Shown one piece after another: positions 42,157-55,591 of a DNA stretch of 64,000 nucleotides. Each line of letters opens with the position of its first letter. Position 1 is the first letter of the stretch. Source of the DNA: Dermatemys mawii (taxonomy: Eukaryota; Chordata; Testudines; Dermatemydidae); assembly GCA_007922305.1 (NCBI GenBank), contig ML677358.1:15521564-15585563 (forward strand). The letters are read 5' to 3'. The notes beneath the pieces are model-generated. The model was given only the letters and a program-made list of their open reading frames with translations. It did no database searches and had not been told where the DNA came from. A program made the position numbers and the translations under genes.

Positions 42157-42466
42157 CAGGGGTCGGCAACCTTTCGGAAGTGGTGTGCTGAGTCTTAATT
42201 TATTCACTCTAATTTAAAGTTTCGCAGCCAGTAATACATTTTATCATTTTTAGAAGGTCTCTTTCTATAAGTCTATAATACAGAACTAAATTATTGTTCT
42301 ATGTAATGTAAATACAGTTTTTAAAATGTTTAAGAAGCTTCATTTAAAATTAAATTAAAATGCAGAGCCCCCAAGACCGATGGCCAGGACCTGGATTGTG
42401 TGAGAGCCACTAAAAATCAGCTCACGTGCCACCTTCGGCACCCATGCCATAGGTTGCCTACCCCTG
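42157..42466. mobile_element. 310-bp hAT-type non-autonomous element with 8-bp target duplication
   Basis: The ends are CAGGGGTCGGCAACCT and, in reverse complement, CAGGGGTAGGCAACCT, one mismatch in 16. GATTAGTG occurs exactly at 42149-42156 and 42467-42474, the 8-bp duplication expected of hAT transposition. No transposase is encoded. Confidence 0.92.
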
Positions 42467-42819
42467 GATTAGTGTCATCATCCTAGTTTTCATGATAAGA
42501 GACTGATATAAATGCAGGACTATGGGTTCATTTCAGAATCAGATACAAGATGAAACACGTTGTATGTGTGTCAGAGAGGGGAGGGAAACCTGTTATTTAA
42601 CCACTTTGTACCATTGTGATGGCCACTTTGTAAACAAAGTTTCAGGATTCCAGGAGAATTGTAACCCTTTGGTTCCACAAATCCTTCCAGCTAGGCTCTC
42701 CGTCCATGCCTCAACACTGCTTCTCCCTCTCCTTCCACTTTTTCTCCTGTTTACTTCCCCTCCCCCTTTTTGTCCAGTGGGAAAAATGGGAGGGCAGGGC
42801 GGAAAAACAAGACAAGAAT

Positions 42820-43020
42820 CCAAAACCCATTTTTTTCAATTGTTGAAAACAAAAGGAAATTTGCTTCCATGCAGCAAAACAAAATGAAAATGTTTGTTTC
42901 GGGTGTTTTCTTTGAAAAATCGAATTCAAATCAAGCTTTGTGGGAAATATTTAGTTTTTACAAAATTGCATGTTTAAAGGAATACATTTTCCATTCCAAA
43001 GGGGATGACCAGCTCTATCC
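42820..43020. repeat. AT-rich family G repeat fragment
   Basis: TTTCAATTGTTGAAAAC to TTCCATTCCAAAGGGGATGA then CCAGCTCT resembles the end of the repeat at 18735-19266. Confidence 0.4.
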
Positions 43021-45189
43021 CCATCCCACTGTATCTACAGTGCGCAGTCCTAGCTTCTCCCCTGCAACTGGTGTTCTGCATGAAGCTGCAGCTGTCTTGG
43101 CTAGCACCCTTCTCATTGCCCTTATCTGGATACCTGGCATCTCTGCTTCCCCTCCCCATCACCTGCATCCCTTGCTTCTGTTCCAGTACTACTCCCTGGT
43201 CCCTGACTAAAACTCTTTGTAACTTGTCCCTTCCATGCCTTCCCAAAGCTCTGGTCCCCGACTTCTACCACTGACTCTCCCCATTATTGGACTCCTCACT
43301 AGAGTCCACCTGTAACTGGTTGTGGATTACAACTTCCATTGGTGCAACCACCCCTTCTGCCCTCGAGTTCCCATCCCTGCTTCTTCTCATCCTCATTACC
43401 CAAGGAATTAGGGAATTGAATACTAAGTGCTGCAGTTAAAGCATAGAAAACAGCCCTTTACCGGCAAAGTAAATACTGTAGATCTCAAATACATGTTTTC
43501 TTTTTGCAAGTTTCCCCAGAGGGAAAGTCTCCCTTTCATGCTGGTGCAGAAACTTTTGAACAGTTTCTGCTTTGAAGAAAGTAAATTCATTATCTTGGGA
43601 AGGTCTAAACCCACAACTTCAACATGTTAGTCCACATTTTCTGCAAATTTCCTAACTCTGACACTACTCCCCCCCCGACCCCTGCAAACTACCTCCCTTC
43701 TCCAGGGTTTATGGGATAAATTTCAAAATGATGCAGGTTATTAAAATGCATCTAGATGTGATAACACTGAAGTGATTGGGGGTGAGGTGGGAGGAATATA
43801 GAATGTACATTACCAAGTTCTGCACTAAGCAGCTGACCATTAGCTTCAAATACTGAATACATGTTGCATATGAAATTAACCTCCATTCATACTAAATCCA
43901 TTTTAGTTAGTGACATCATGTATATCATCAATAGGATTAGGAAGGACACTTTTGTAGCCATGGAAACTGCTTTTGCTGAGCTCTAGAGAGGCAGGGGAGA
44001 TTTTTTTTCCCAATTAGTTAAAGAAGAAAAAAATCATTTTCTTTGTTTCTTTCATTGTTTTTAAAAACAATTTGGAGAACACGGAAGCAGCATCATACTG
44101 TGTCTGCTGAGTGAAGAATTTCAGATTCTCAACTCATTGACAAGTCAGTGCAGAGTCTTTCTTAGCTCTAAATGTAGGCTTGCTAAAGTAATCACAATTG
44201 CATGAGGCACTCACCTGGCATAGCAAGTAGGTCTGGTTATACATTTTAATATGGAAATATTTAAAATCAAACTGAATTTTGCGGAGGCACCTAAGTATTC
44301 CTGTGACCTTACACAGACATTGAGCCTAACCGTAAACACGTGGGAGCTCTGAATCTGGAAGCTGGCAGAATCAGGAAGTGTTTTAGTTTATAAACACGTC
44401 TTCTTAATATAAGTGAGCTAGATCTGGGGGTAAATATTTACAGGCTGAAGCATGGCCTCTAAGTTTGCACCTACAATGAATCTGAAGGGCAAACTGGAGA
44501 ATTTACACCTCTAACCATCAGATTTTCATCCTTTAATCAGATAACCAGAGGCACAAATACTGAAGGATTTGCTCCCACAATTCAAGTGCAGGGGCAAATT
44601 GTGGCTACAAAAAAGAGACTGCCCTTTTGGAAATATTACCTTTCATGTATAAGCAAAACAATGTTGTGTTTTTGTACACTGTTCATATACCACAAAGAAC
44701 AAAATGTTTGCTTTTCCACTGATCGGGTCCTATCTTGCAATCTCAGTACAGCGAAAACTCCTTTTGACTTCAGCTGGTTCATGTAGACAAGATTCTGCAA
44801 ATTCAGATTCCAAAAGCTACTCACTTAGCAGATAGGCAGTTTGAGAGAGAATAGATGACCACACTCAGGATTTTGTGGGTACCGTGCATAGATCATGAGC
44901 AAGGATACTTTTCATGAAGGATATTTTTCATGAGCTAGTCAGCAGGGATTGAAAATTTCTTGCAATGAAGCTAAGAAAAAATCAGAGTTTCCTGGAAAAT
45001 TCACAAGTGCATACCTGTGCAGGCTGAACATTCTGAAACCTGAAGATTTAATGCCAGTGGCTCAATTACATGATTTGCATGACTGATGAATATACATTAC
45101 CATATACATGATAACAAATATCCTGTCTGCCAGAATTTAAACCTGATCAAGCTGTAACATAAAATGAATGTAATCTAGGAATTGCACTG
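43021..45189. other. unassigned non-coding DNA
   Basis: No gene recognised. 45070-45085 carries an octamer-like ATTTGCAT within complex AT-rich sequence. Nothing else stands out. Confidence 0.45.
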
Positions 45190-45734
45190 CTCCAGGCTGG
45201 CTGTCGCATAACTGGGTTCCAGGTAACTCTGGACGCTCCTGGAGTCTCTGTTTCTGGTTACTCTTTGTACTGGGTTGGGTTGAGGGTTGCGGCTAAGTTG
45301 CTGGCTGCCAGTTGCTCTGAACTGGGAAGTAGATCTAGTGGCTTCCTGCCATCAGCTGGAGGATCTCCCTCTGGACTGCTACCCTGTAGCTGGTGCCTGG
45401 CTCCGGCTACTCCTTGACCCCTGGCTGGAGAAGAGGGGAACCAAGTGTTCTGGGAAAAGATGCCTATAGCACTGCTCAGTACCAGCCTCATCAGAGCTCC
45501 ACATCTGTGTCCACGGGTGGACTTTATCCTAGCTACTTATCGGCCCTCTATTGCCATAGTATCCTGTCTTTACTGTATCTATCATCAAAACATCCCTGTG
45601 AAGTAGGACATGGTGTTGTTTACAGCAATGTTGCCAGTTGTCATGATTTTATTAAAAGTCTGTCAATGTTGGTGCTTTTAAGCACCAGCTCCTGGAGTCA
45701 AGTGATCATATGAGAATCTCAGCAGCTTTCTTTC
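45190..45734. other. unassigned; CTGG/CTCC-rich stretch at 45190-45450
   Basis: Loose repetition of CTGGCT, GTTGCTCTG and CTACTCC-type words suggests a decayed low-complexity or minisatellite sequence. Units cannot be aligned with confidence. Confidence 0.35.
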
Positions 45735-46567
45735 TAGGGCTGTCAAGCGATTAAAAAAATCATCGTGATTAATTGCACTGATAAACAATAATAGAATACT
45801 ATGTATATAAATATTTTTGGATGTTTTCCACATTTTCACATACATTAATTTCAATTACAACACAGAATACAAAATGTACACTTTATATTTATTTTTATTA
45901 TGAATACTTGCACTGTAAAAATAAAAAAAATAGTATTTTTCAATTCACCTAATACAAGTACTGTAGTGCAATCTCTTCATCATGAAAGCTGAACTTACAA
46001 ATGTAGAATTAGATACAAAAAATAACTGCATTCAAAAATAAAACAATGTACAGCTTTGCAGCCTGCAAGTCCACTCAATCCTACTTCTTGGTCAACCAAT
46101 TGTTCACACAAACAAGTTTGTTTACATTTTCAGGAGATAATGGTGTTGACTTTTTGTTTACAATGTCACCTGAAAGTGAGAACAGGTGTTCACATGGCAG
46201 TGTTGTAGCCAACATTAGAAGATATTTATAAGCCAGATGTGGTAAAGATTCATATGTCCCTTCATGCTTCAACCACCATTCCAGAGGACACGTGTCCATG
46301 TTGATGATAGATTCTGCTCGATAATGAGTCAAAGAAGTGCAGATCAATGCATGTTCATTTTCATCATCTGAGTCAGATGCCACCAGAAAAAGGCTGATTT
46401 TCTTTTCTGGTGGTTCGGGTTCTGTAGTTTCTGCATCAAAGTGTTGCTCTTTCAAGACTTCTGAAAGCGTGCTCTGCACCCTATCCCGATCAGATATTGG
46501 AAGGCACTTCAGATTCTTAAAGCTTGGGTTGAGTGCTGTAGCTATCTTTAGAAATCTCACATTGGAA
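45735..46567 (-). mobile_element. hAT element, 3' half, contiguous
   Basis: The outer end TAGGGCTGTCAAGCGATT at 45735 is the inverse partner of the end at 8648-8658. The element runs leftward: transposase C-terminus first (46081-46566, minus strand), then about 345 bp of AT-rich 3' sequence. Similarity to the other copy stops near 46567 at the codons for NVRFLK, where unrelated DNA begins, so the 5' half is lost. Confidence 0.85.
46081..46566 (-). pseudogene. hAT transposase C-terminal half
   Basis: One uninterrupted frame of about 160 codons: NVRFLKIATALNPSFKNLKC, an acidic linker (SDSDDENEHA), then PLEWWLKHEGTYESLPHLAY, KYLLMLATTLPCEHLFSLSG and DIVNKKSTPLSPENVNKLVC before the stop at 46081. 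This is the hAT dimerisation domain with its W-W, KYL..ATT.P.EHLFS and DIVNKK signatures, as in ZBED-like host proteins. The first seven codons of the open frame (before NVRFLK) belong to the flank. The catalytic DDE part is missing. It could only matter if spliced to another exon, which I do not see. Confidence 0.85.
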
Positions 46568-48435
46568 CAAAATAAGTCCTCCCACACGAGTCACCAAAAT
46601 AAGACACTGCTCACTATGGACCACGCAGATATTCCAAATATAATCATGGAAGCCATTTGGCTCCCCGGTTCTTCATCTCAGAGGGGCTTGAATGTGTCCA
46701 GGGCTTGGATAAGCTTCCTGATCGCAGAAATAAAGAGGAGTTATCACTGAAACACCATCCACTTGTGGAGCAATCACTCACAATAAATTACGTAGATCCA
46801 TGAACCGTCCTCTCTTCTGAAAGAAATATTAAGAGTGTTGAAATCATTCATATTGTCTGACGTCTGAGCTGAAGCAAACAGTGCCCACCTCTAAGAGCTA
46901 TGCAGGCTCATGCTGACATCTCTGCCTTGGTTATGTTTAGGTTCCATTTCTGAGGTTTTGTTCACAATTGTGCATGCCTTTTTCTTTTGAAGTGCCATTA
47001 TCCCATATCGCCAAGGACCAATTCACGTTGATAACTTCAGGCATGGTGTCTAGAATCAGAATACCTTGTTTTAATCCATGTTATGACATTACATTTAAAG
47101 AGCAAATCAGTAACCCTTCTAGGGTTTATACCTTTAACACTAAAGTCTTGAGCCTTTATTACTTTGAGCTAAAGAAGCAACCCCTCTAGTTGTCTGCTCT
47201 AATGAGCTATTATCCTTTTATGGAGACCAGCCATTAGAGAGGCCCCAACCTTCTCCTAGTGTGGGTTACATAATAAGAATGGCTAAGTCACTTATGACCT
47301 AATAATTCAGAGGCTGCTGAAATATCAGGGAAAAGCAGAGTGAATCATAGTTTACTAACATACAAGATAGACTGAAGGTATTTACATTTCCCAGCTTATG
47401 ATTCAAAGGCCATTAGAAATTAGCACATGGTTGGGTTTCATTTTCTCTTGAAGTTGTGCTGATCTGAATGAATTCATGCCTAGCTATGCAATGGTAAAAA
47501 GCCAGAAAGCTGACTGCCTGCACTCAGCCGCTGTAAGCATGAATTACTGCCTAGTCTATCAGTTCTATAACAGGCTATTGCAATAATATTTGTTTATAAC
47601 AAAAACATATGTGATGTATTTTTTTTCCAAGATATCTCTGAAACAAGGCAGGTGGGGGAGTTTCACTGAGCTGGGCTTCCACTGCCTTTTGCTTTCCTGT
47701 GCAGCAGGCAGGATTATCCCTCATAGGGTGAAATTCACCTGTGTTTGCAGAGCTCCAGCACAAGTTCCATTTAAACCCACGTGCCTTGTGCTTGCTGTCT
47801 GCAAATTTCACCTATATGCGTGAGTGCATTTTTAAGAGGCGTCTTTGGGCCTGCAAGCTTGAAAACTGGCAACTTTGCCTCCCTTTTTACATTTCATTTC
47901 ATATTGGCAGTAAAGTGAACAATATATAGAAAAAAGATAAAGAAAAAGAAGATCTTACCAATACTGAGTGATGAACCTCTGCACATGACCTCATCTAAGA
48001 TATTCAGTATTTTGTTCAGTGATAATAAAGGTGTTTTTAATCTCAGTAATGCAAAGAAACAAGAGTTGAAAGGAGCAAGAATGTCAGGAAATTAGAAGTG
48101 AGATAGTGAGGCAACAAATCATGGGAAGTGTTACACTCAGATTCTTCTCTGAAAATTTCTCACCAACTCTCTTTGTTTGTCACCATTGCTATAACCTGGA
48201 ATGTAGGAGAAATGGCTGGAGAGCTGGCATAGATTGGACACGCGCATATTAACCGTTGTGCCGTCTGACTCCTTTCCACACAAGTGCATCTTATGATATT
48301 AGGAATCACACTGAGCTCAAGGGACTTGAAAGAGATGCTCTTTATTCAGTGACCAGTTCCATCAGCTTCTGCATAACAGAATACGGGCTTCTGCAGCACC
48401 CTCCCAAGCCAGCTAAAGGTACAGTTCCCTGCACC
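46568..48435. other. unassigned non-coding DNA
   Basis: No gene or clear repeat recognised. Confidence 0.5.
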
Positions 48436-48700
48436 GTACATTAAACACTGGCCACCAGGTGGTGTCTACCCACAAAAAGCTGAGAAGAAAACAAAGGTTT
48501 TCATGAAACACTTCCAAAATATTTGTTTTCCTTAAATTAAAAAAAATAACATTTCGGGGGTGTTGCCAACAAATGAAATATTTCAAACTTTCCGCTGGTG
48601 AAAACTTTCTTAAAAAAAAGATTTTACAGTGAAAACCCTCATTGAAACACATGTCCTGCAGAAATATTCTTTTTCCCCAAAAAGCCAATTCAAGTAATGG
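48436..48700. repeat. AT-rich family G repeat fragment
   Basis: CATGAAACACTTCC, AAATATTTGTTTTCC and TGAAATATTTCAAAC words with repeated TGAAA/TTTCA echo the other family G stretches. Assignment is tentative. Confidence 0.3.
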
Positions 48701-48812
48701 ATGTTGGCCAGCTTGATCGACTACTGCTACCTACTGACGTTAGTGACAGTGGGACATATTTTCAGAAAAGCAGCCTGTGTGTTCAATGTTATGGATTCTG
48801 GCTTTTCTCTGC

Positions 48813-48935
48813 ACCTTTATGATCTGCTGCCGATCTCACTTATCCCAGTTTTGCACCAGTGTAGCTCCAATGACTTCAGAGGAGTTATTGCTGATTTACA
48901 CTGGTATAAGTGAGAAAAGATTCAGGCCCACTATG
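48813..48935. repeat. palindromic amniote repeat (GATTTACACTGGTATAAG type)
   Basis: ATCTCACTTATCCCAGTTTT and, 60 bp on, GATTTACACTGGTATAAGTG are imperfect inverted arms around TCCAATGACTTCAGAGGAGT. The element ends AGATTCAGGCCC. Decayed relatives lie at 28205, 40630, 51005 and 58245. Confidence 0.6.
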
Positions 48936-51099
48936 CTTATGCTAATAGAACTGTGTCTTAAAACACTGAGATCCTTTTCAGAGGAACCGAGAACAACAGA
49001 AAGAACTTTTCTGTTTAAAAAGCAACTTCTCAGAGAAGCCTTAACATTCAATACAAATAAGAAGTCAATACCATTTGCTATTCCACAGAATTAAAAGCGT
49101 ATTTGTTAAAATAAAAGCTATTTAATCAGTTATAGCTGTGCTGAGTCCCCGAGAAAATCCCAAAGCCAAATTGCTTCTGAAGAGACCTTTAACCTTCAGC
49201 TCATTTTTCAGAAGACAGGGCTCAAACTGTTCATTTCAGGATTCAGATTTATGCCAGCAAATAAATACAATGGCTGGTAATTGGAGTCACATATTCAAAT
49301 TACCTGGAATCCAAAAAGGAACAGTATATCCTTTGTACTCATGGGTCAGGTGTTCTCTGTGAGGGGATCTGATGGGGAGTTGGCAAATGTGGCCAAAACA
49401 AAAAAAAAAAAATCAAGTTGAGAAGAGATTGAGACGATCCAATGAGAATTTCTGGGAGTATCTGATTAAAAATTCTTGCAATATGTGATTAAAGGGCTGT
49501 GGTTAGAGAACATCGTAGGAATAGCTGTTGTAAATGGTTTTCTTGCATTCATATTTTTTTGGTGAACTTTTCTGATAGTAAACTCATTTGGCAGAAATTT
49601 GACCACAGAGGGGAAAAACAAAATAGGAAAAAAGTTTATGATTTGTAAAAACAATTTCCACCCACGCCCTCACCTTTTCATCCAGAGGTAGTTGAAATTT
49701 TTCAAAGTTTTCAGATTTTGAATGGACATTTTGAATTCAGGTAAATAAATGGGGACATTTCCTACCTGCATTCTTCCCTAGCCAGCTTTATTAATTTGCT
49801 AGAACAACACAGGAAGCAAACAAGGAACAGAGGTGAACACAGCAAAATCATATGAGCATTAGAGTGAATATTTGTAGAAAGATTTGTTTCCAGTATTCTC
49901 CTAGCTCAGATTCCATCATTATATTATGTCTAAACATGGGGCTGGGGAGGTGGGGGGGAATTGGGAAGAGTATGGAGAAGTGAAAAACAGAAGGGTTTGA
50001 ATATCTGGATTAAGTTAGTGCCTTCTGTAGAGTAGCTATTCTATACCTTACTGCATATCTAGTGTTGTAGAATTTTCTAATGTTATTAATCTGGGTCTGA
50101 ATCCAATAAGGCATCTGTCCCAGCTACATTTTATTGGTCTTGTCTGCTCACATGATTTCTTAGGAACTGCCCAAAAGCTTTGTTGAAAAATTAGAGAATA
50201 CAAATGTTTGTCCTTCAGAAGAATGGATATCTTTTCAGTGAGTAAAAGGGCCATTAACTTCTGGACAACTCCCTGGAGAGCATGACTGACTTGAAAGATT
50301 TTATAAAGATAGCAATATCATAACCTCACATCTTCAAAAGCTCTAGAGTGAAATAAGTGCTCAAACAAGAAACACCTCTAGCAAAGGAAAGAGCTATTGT
50401 TTCACTTGTCTTAAAATGGGATAAAGACTAAAAATATCCACCAGCCAATCTTCTTTCCTTATGAAACATTGATTACTAAGTTGATAACCACAGAGTGAAT
50501 AAAATCCACTCTATCGTGAACTGCAATCAATTGCTTCTTATTCTTTGTATGACAATAGTGCCTAGGAACCCTAGTTATGACCCATGACCCCACTGTACTA
50601 GATGCTGTACAAAGACAGAACAAAAGGTCCGGATTCCTTGCCAGTTAGAGAGACACCTGGAAGGGTTTTGTATAGTTTATGGGAGGTGAGAGAAGTAGAT
50701 GACTTTATGGATGATGTGGACTCTATCCTTAGATGCCAAAAAGGCTTCCACAAGGACTGATGATGGGATAACGATATCTCAGTGTAGAAATAGTTTTGGA
50801 TTCGAATTCAGGAATATAATTGAAACAATATATTTCTACCTGCGCAAGCAACCCAGCCTCCGCTGGAGCTGGAGCCTGAGTTTGCAACTGGGCCCTTATA
50901 CACCTAAAATAAAGTCTCCATTGGCATTTTACAGGATCTTCTATTTCTGATATGGAGCAATGTACTGTCCTTAATAAAAAGGGCTGCCAGAGTGCTAGGA
51001 TCTTATTCTGATCTCACTTAATTGGGTGTAACTCTGCTGAGCTCAGTTGTGTTGCACTCCTGGGAAACTGGTGTAAATCCGATCACAATCACGGGCTTC
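48936..51099. other. mostly unassigned; two old repeat fragments
   Basis: 50565-50660 (GACCCCACTGTACTAGATGC, TGTACAAAGACAGAACAAAA) is a relative of 6715-6840. 51005-51095 is a decayed palindromic repeat. Otherwise nothing was recognised. Confidence 0.45.
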
Positions 51100-54000
51100 A
51101 CATTCTCCGGTTCACTCTGAAGAATCTTAAAGCCTGTATTTTGCTGTCTTGTGCACACTTCTTTTTCCCTGTTCAGAGCAAATGTCTCCTTGCTGGGGAT
51201 AAAAGGATTCTGTAGCCTGAGTTTTTACAAGCAATGCGTGTCTTAAAGGGCTTTGATTACCCAGTGTATGCCTACTGGGAAAGCAGAGAGCTCCTGAGAA
51301 AACAGAGCTGAGTATGACACATACAGAACAGCAGCAACAGCTATTGCTTGCCAGTTCAACTTTTTCCTTTTGTTTGATTGGTGAGTCACTTGCAGTATCC
51401 AGCCAAAGGGCCCTTCAGATTCTATCTAGGGCTTTGGGCTCCACCTGGTGGAAAGAAGAATATGTTTGGTAACCTTAATGTAGAGCATTGGTGCCTAATC
51501 TTCCTAGGCTCAGGGCCACACACCTTGGTGCCCAAAGGCCAAGGGGCCACAACCTACACTCTTAGGCATGTACTGTTGCCACCCAGGCAGGATAAAGGGA
51601 GCAGAAACCACCTAACAGTCCTGTGTCTGTGTACGTCCCCAGCTGGCACAGAACAGCATATGTTGCACTTATGGTATATTACGCAGCTCCTCGGTGGTGA
51701 GAAGGGAGGAGCGGCTGGTGCACCATCTGCTGTGGCTGTCCCCAGCTGGTGTATGGTCCCTTGGGGACTACAGCTAGTCTGTGCAAGGTAAAGCAGCCCC
51801 CAGGGCCGGGGCAGAGAGTCAGATTGTTCATCTCAGCATCTGTTTCTTGGAGCTGCCCTGGACGGCTATTTGGGGGAGGGACCCAGGTGGTGGGGGGAAG
51901 CATCTTTTACTAGGTTGTTCGCAAGGCTCAGGCAGAGCAAATGGAGCTCCTGCTTCTCACTCCATAGGGATCCTACCACGATACAGAAGTTGGTTCAGTA
52001 GAAGATATTACTTCATCCACCTCATCTCCCACAATCGAGTTGCCGGAGAGGATTTCTCCTCTGCAATGCACCAGTTGGCCAGTGGGGGTGCTGCTGAGCA
52101 GCTTCAGCACAGAAGGAAGAGCCGTTGTGGAGTGCTTCTCTGGGGGTCTCACAAGAGCTGCTCTGGGGAAGCAGTGGGCAGGCAGATCCCTCACAGTAAT
52201 GGGCCTGAGAATCCTAGGGGGCAACTCAGAGAGCGCATCTTCAGTTCATTCTCAAATGCACATTCCCTCTGATACACTGACCCCACCCCCCTCCAGGGAC
52301 ACCGTTCGGACCTCCTTGCATTGACTACAGATCTGCCCATTCCTTAGCCAAACGCGCCTCCCCATTTGCAGGACAGCGGAGTGCAAAGCAGAGCCTCTGG
52401 TTGTTCGGCTCCGATGAGGTAATGCCAGCTCTGAAGCCTGCTCTCCCCTTCTCCTGACAGCGTGGAAGCCTCGGGGGCTTCAGGATCCTGGGGTAAGGAG
52501 CAGGTGATGGGGATGACCGTCCCCTGTGGCCTCATCATCCGCCTCATCCCAACACCAGTGGAATTCACAGCGAGAGTTAATCCCCACTTCCCTGAGGTGG
52601 GTTTAGGGGGCAGCTGTCAAACAGGCCACATAGGAGCCCTGCCGCAACAAGAAGCAAAGTCTTCACATGGATGGTCAAATTTCTGACTGAGCTCAGAAAA
52701 TTCCTAGGTCTCGCTGCCACAGGAACAACATGGTGCCCCAAAGGGTGCCTTTCAGGGAGCTTGCTGGATGGAGAGGTAGTTTCTTTATGACAGACACCTA
52801 ACCCATCACATGCTGAACTCACCCACAACACATTCTGTACAGTATAGGCTACCGAACAGTCATCAGCTGACGATTGTCTTTGGTGACTACCAACCAAGGC
52901 ACGATCGGATGCTGTAAAAGGCTCTTGGTCTGGTTTCCAGTCCCCTACAGTGGCAAAATAACAATCTCACCACCTTTGAAAATGGTGATGACGGTGTGCA
53001 TTTAAGGCAGATGCTCGATAAAGTAGGATTCCCCTTTGGGGGCAATGCTGTAAATGAAGGATACCCGTGCAATCGTTCAGCTGTAGTAAGAATGCAGCCA
53101 CCAGAGGTCACAGTCAGCTAAGCTATTACATGCCCAAGATTCAGATCACACAAGCACAACTCTCCTTGTTTTGAATATGCCCAGCAACTATGTGTCTGAA
53201 GGCAATGTTGGGACCCTGTGTCTTGTTTTCTTTCAGTGATGAACACAAAGGGTGGGAAAGCTGGGTCAGTGGATATTTCAGTCATGTGATTCTCTAAAAT
53301 ACAGATTTTGATTTAAGCCTGACTAAGGGACCAACAAAAAGAGTCGAGTTAAATGACAGAAGGAGACAAAGACAGAAGAAAACAGGATGTGCCCATTCAC
53401 TCTAGTAATTGCCTGTGCTAATGGGGAGTTACGGCAGGTACTTAGTAGCCTGTCCTGAGCAAATGCCTATTGCACAGATAGGTGTAGAGTCACCCCACCC
53501 CAAGACAACAGTCAGCCATATATTTTTGCTCCTGCACCCATTGCCCAAAAGCAGGAAAATTTGGCCACAAAAATCTACCCCTTCACAATCACACCAATGT
53601 GGCCTTGGAGCAATACCACCACCCGCTCTTGGCAATTCTTTAGGGCTTTATATTGTCAAAGTGTCTTGTCAATGTTAATAAAATAATCTTTCCACCATCC
53701 CTGCATGTGAGGTAAGCAAATATTTTCATCCTTATTTTACAAATGGGGAAACTGAAACACAGAAAGAGCTGCCCACGCCCGCCCTTGCAAGAATCATAGA
53801 TGAGTTACTGAGATCACAGGCATTGCGCCTGGCTTCTGGGCTTACACTCTATGCATTCAGTAATGCTTCCTAGTAGAGTTCCTGTCACATGCACCCCCAT
53901 AAATGCAACCAGGCATGCACCATCTCTTTCCTTCTGTTTCACAGCCACCCCCTATCCTCGCTCTTTATATAAAGGGAGAAATTCTGCACTGGGTACATCG

Positions 54001-55403
54001 CAGAACTCACAGCCTACAGGGAGGGGAACGGCAGCAGCTTTAAGCTGCCCTTGGGCCCTCTCCACCCAGGAATGAGGTGGCACCCAACATAATTTAGACA
54101 GCCATGGGAGTCTGTCTGAGTTATGGCAGTCCCCTGGGGCTGCCTGGGATCTCTGCAGGGCTGTACGCTGCAGCCCTTCCCCTGAAACTGTCCCTCCGTC
54201 CTCCATCCCCATCCCTGCGGTCTGGAAGGGGCTTTACATCTGAAGGCATCTTTAGAGCTCACCTATACACTGCCTGTACTGGGGGAATTTACACTGGCCC
54301 AACCCTTTTAGCCGGTATAAAGGGGCCAAAGCAGGGGTGGGAAGGATCTCACTGCTACTTCCATTCACATGGGTGCCGAGGATTATGGTGGTTCACTTCC
54401 TGCTCCCAAGAAATGGTTTCTCCAGTAACATACACACCAATTTCTTTATATAATATATTTACATGCTAAATAGAAATGTTTTAGCATCCCTCCCCAGTCA
54501 GGGTTGTCTTAGCATGACCTGGACTTCCTTCCCATGTTAATTTGCTCCATTCTTTATAAGATGTTTAGAGATCTTCTAAGTGATTTTTCTCCATTATTTC
54601 TGATTCTTTTGCTTGGGTTGAAACCTGGTAACAAGCAGGATGTCAGGCAAAGGGGCATTCGTTATTGTTGTTCATGCCCAGTTATGCAAACGAGCAATGG
54701 ATTACCATTATAGACCTGTCCAACTGTCATGTTGGATAATTTCTTCTACTTTTTTGGGGTCTTCAGTAATGTTATTACCATGCAAGGAGAAACAACCCTG
54801 GAACACTAACTGGTGCATTTTCTTAATGAAACCTCGTTATTGTTAGACACTGATTTTTTGGTCATTCCTGTAAATCATTACATTCGGGGGTGGGATGGGA
54901 GATGGTGCCCTGCCTAAGCCACTGGCGGTAAATCTATTTCTAGTCTATGCTTGCCAATCACCCAGACGTTGTTTATGGTGAGTATTTGGTCCTGATTTAC
55001 AGTTCATTGTATTAGCTCTAGTACGCAAAATATATATTGAAATGTCAAAGGGTTTTTTCTTTTTTTTCTTCCCCAGCCCCCCTCCCCAATTTCATAAAAT
55101 CTCTCTTTCTTTTGAGTAGTAGAGGACACTGCTCTTCCAAAAGCTGGACCAGAAGACCTGAAAAAAAGTCCTTGTAGAACCTGATCCCCACCTTCCTGGC
55201 TGGCAAGTGCACATTGGCATGCTAAAATTCAAGATTTCATCTCCATTTAAAATTGTAGGTGCCAATTTTGAATTTGGGTTAAATTCTCTTTTAGGATGCA
55301 GTGCACATGGTGAACTAAATTTTACTGAAAGTACCAGTGTCACTTACTCAGTGCTCACAACCTCCTTCTTTTGTGGTTGATTTTTGAATGTGGTTTAAAT
55401 GGA
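51100..55403. other. mostly unassigned non-coding DNA
   Basis: 51993-52030 is a scrap of family F (GAAGATATTACTTCATCCAC). 53725-53800 (TTTTACAAATGGGGAAACTG) is a MIR/L2-like antisense tail. 54270-54330 is palindromic-repeat-like. Several GC-moderate open frames between 51.4 and 54.5 kb overlap on both strands and match no family. Confidence 0.4.
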
Positions 55404-55548
55404 CAGTGGAACCCCGTTTTTCTGATCTAATTGGGACTGGGCTCTCAGTCCTGGCTGGTAGGGCTCAGTTTGTCAGCCTTGGGTGGCTAGTGGTCTGGTT
55501 AATACAAAGAGCCGGATAATGGAGCCTCCGATAAATGAGGTTCCATTG
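55404..55548. mobile_element. Tigger/pogo-like short element
   Basis: The ends CAGTGGAACCCCGTTTTTCT and, in reverse complement, CAATGGAACCTCATTTATCG form inverted repeats 145 bp apart. TA follows the right end at 55549-55550, and the left flank reads GA, probably a mutated TA. This form fits the Tc1/mariner Tigger group. No coding capacity. Confidence 0.65.
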
Positions 55549-55591
55549 TATTTCAAAAAAGCATTGTGTTCAGCTCATACTATATAGATAT

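Noticed and set aside
48413..48688. Minus-strand 91-codon frame with Cys and Phe content
   Set aside because: Falls in an AT-rich repeat-like stretch with no homologous motif.
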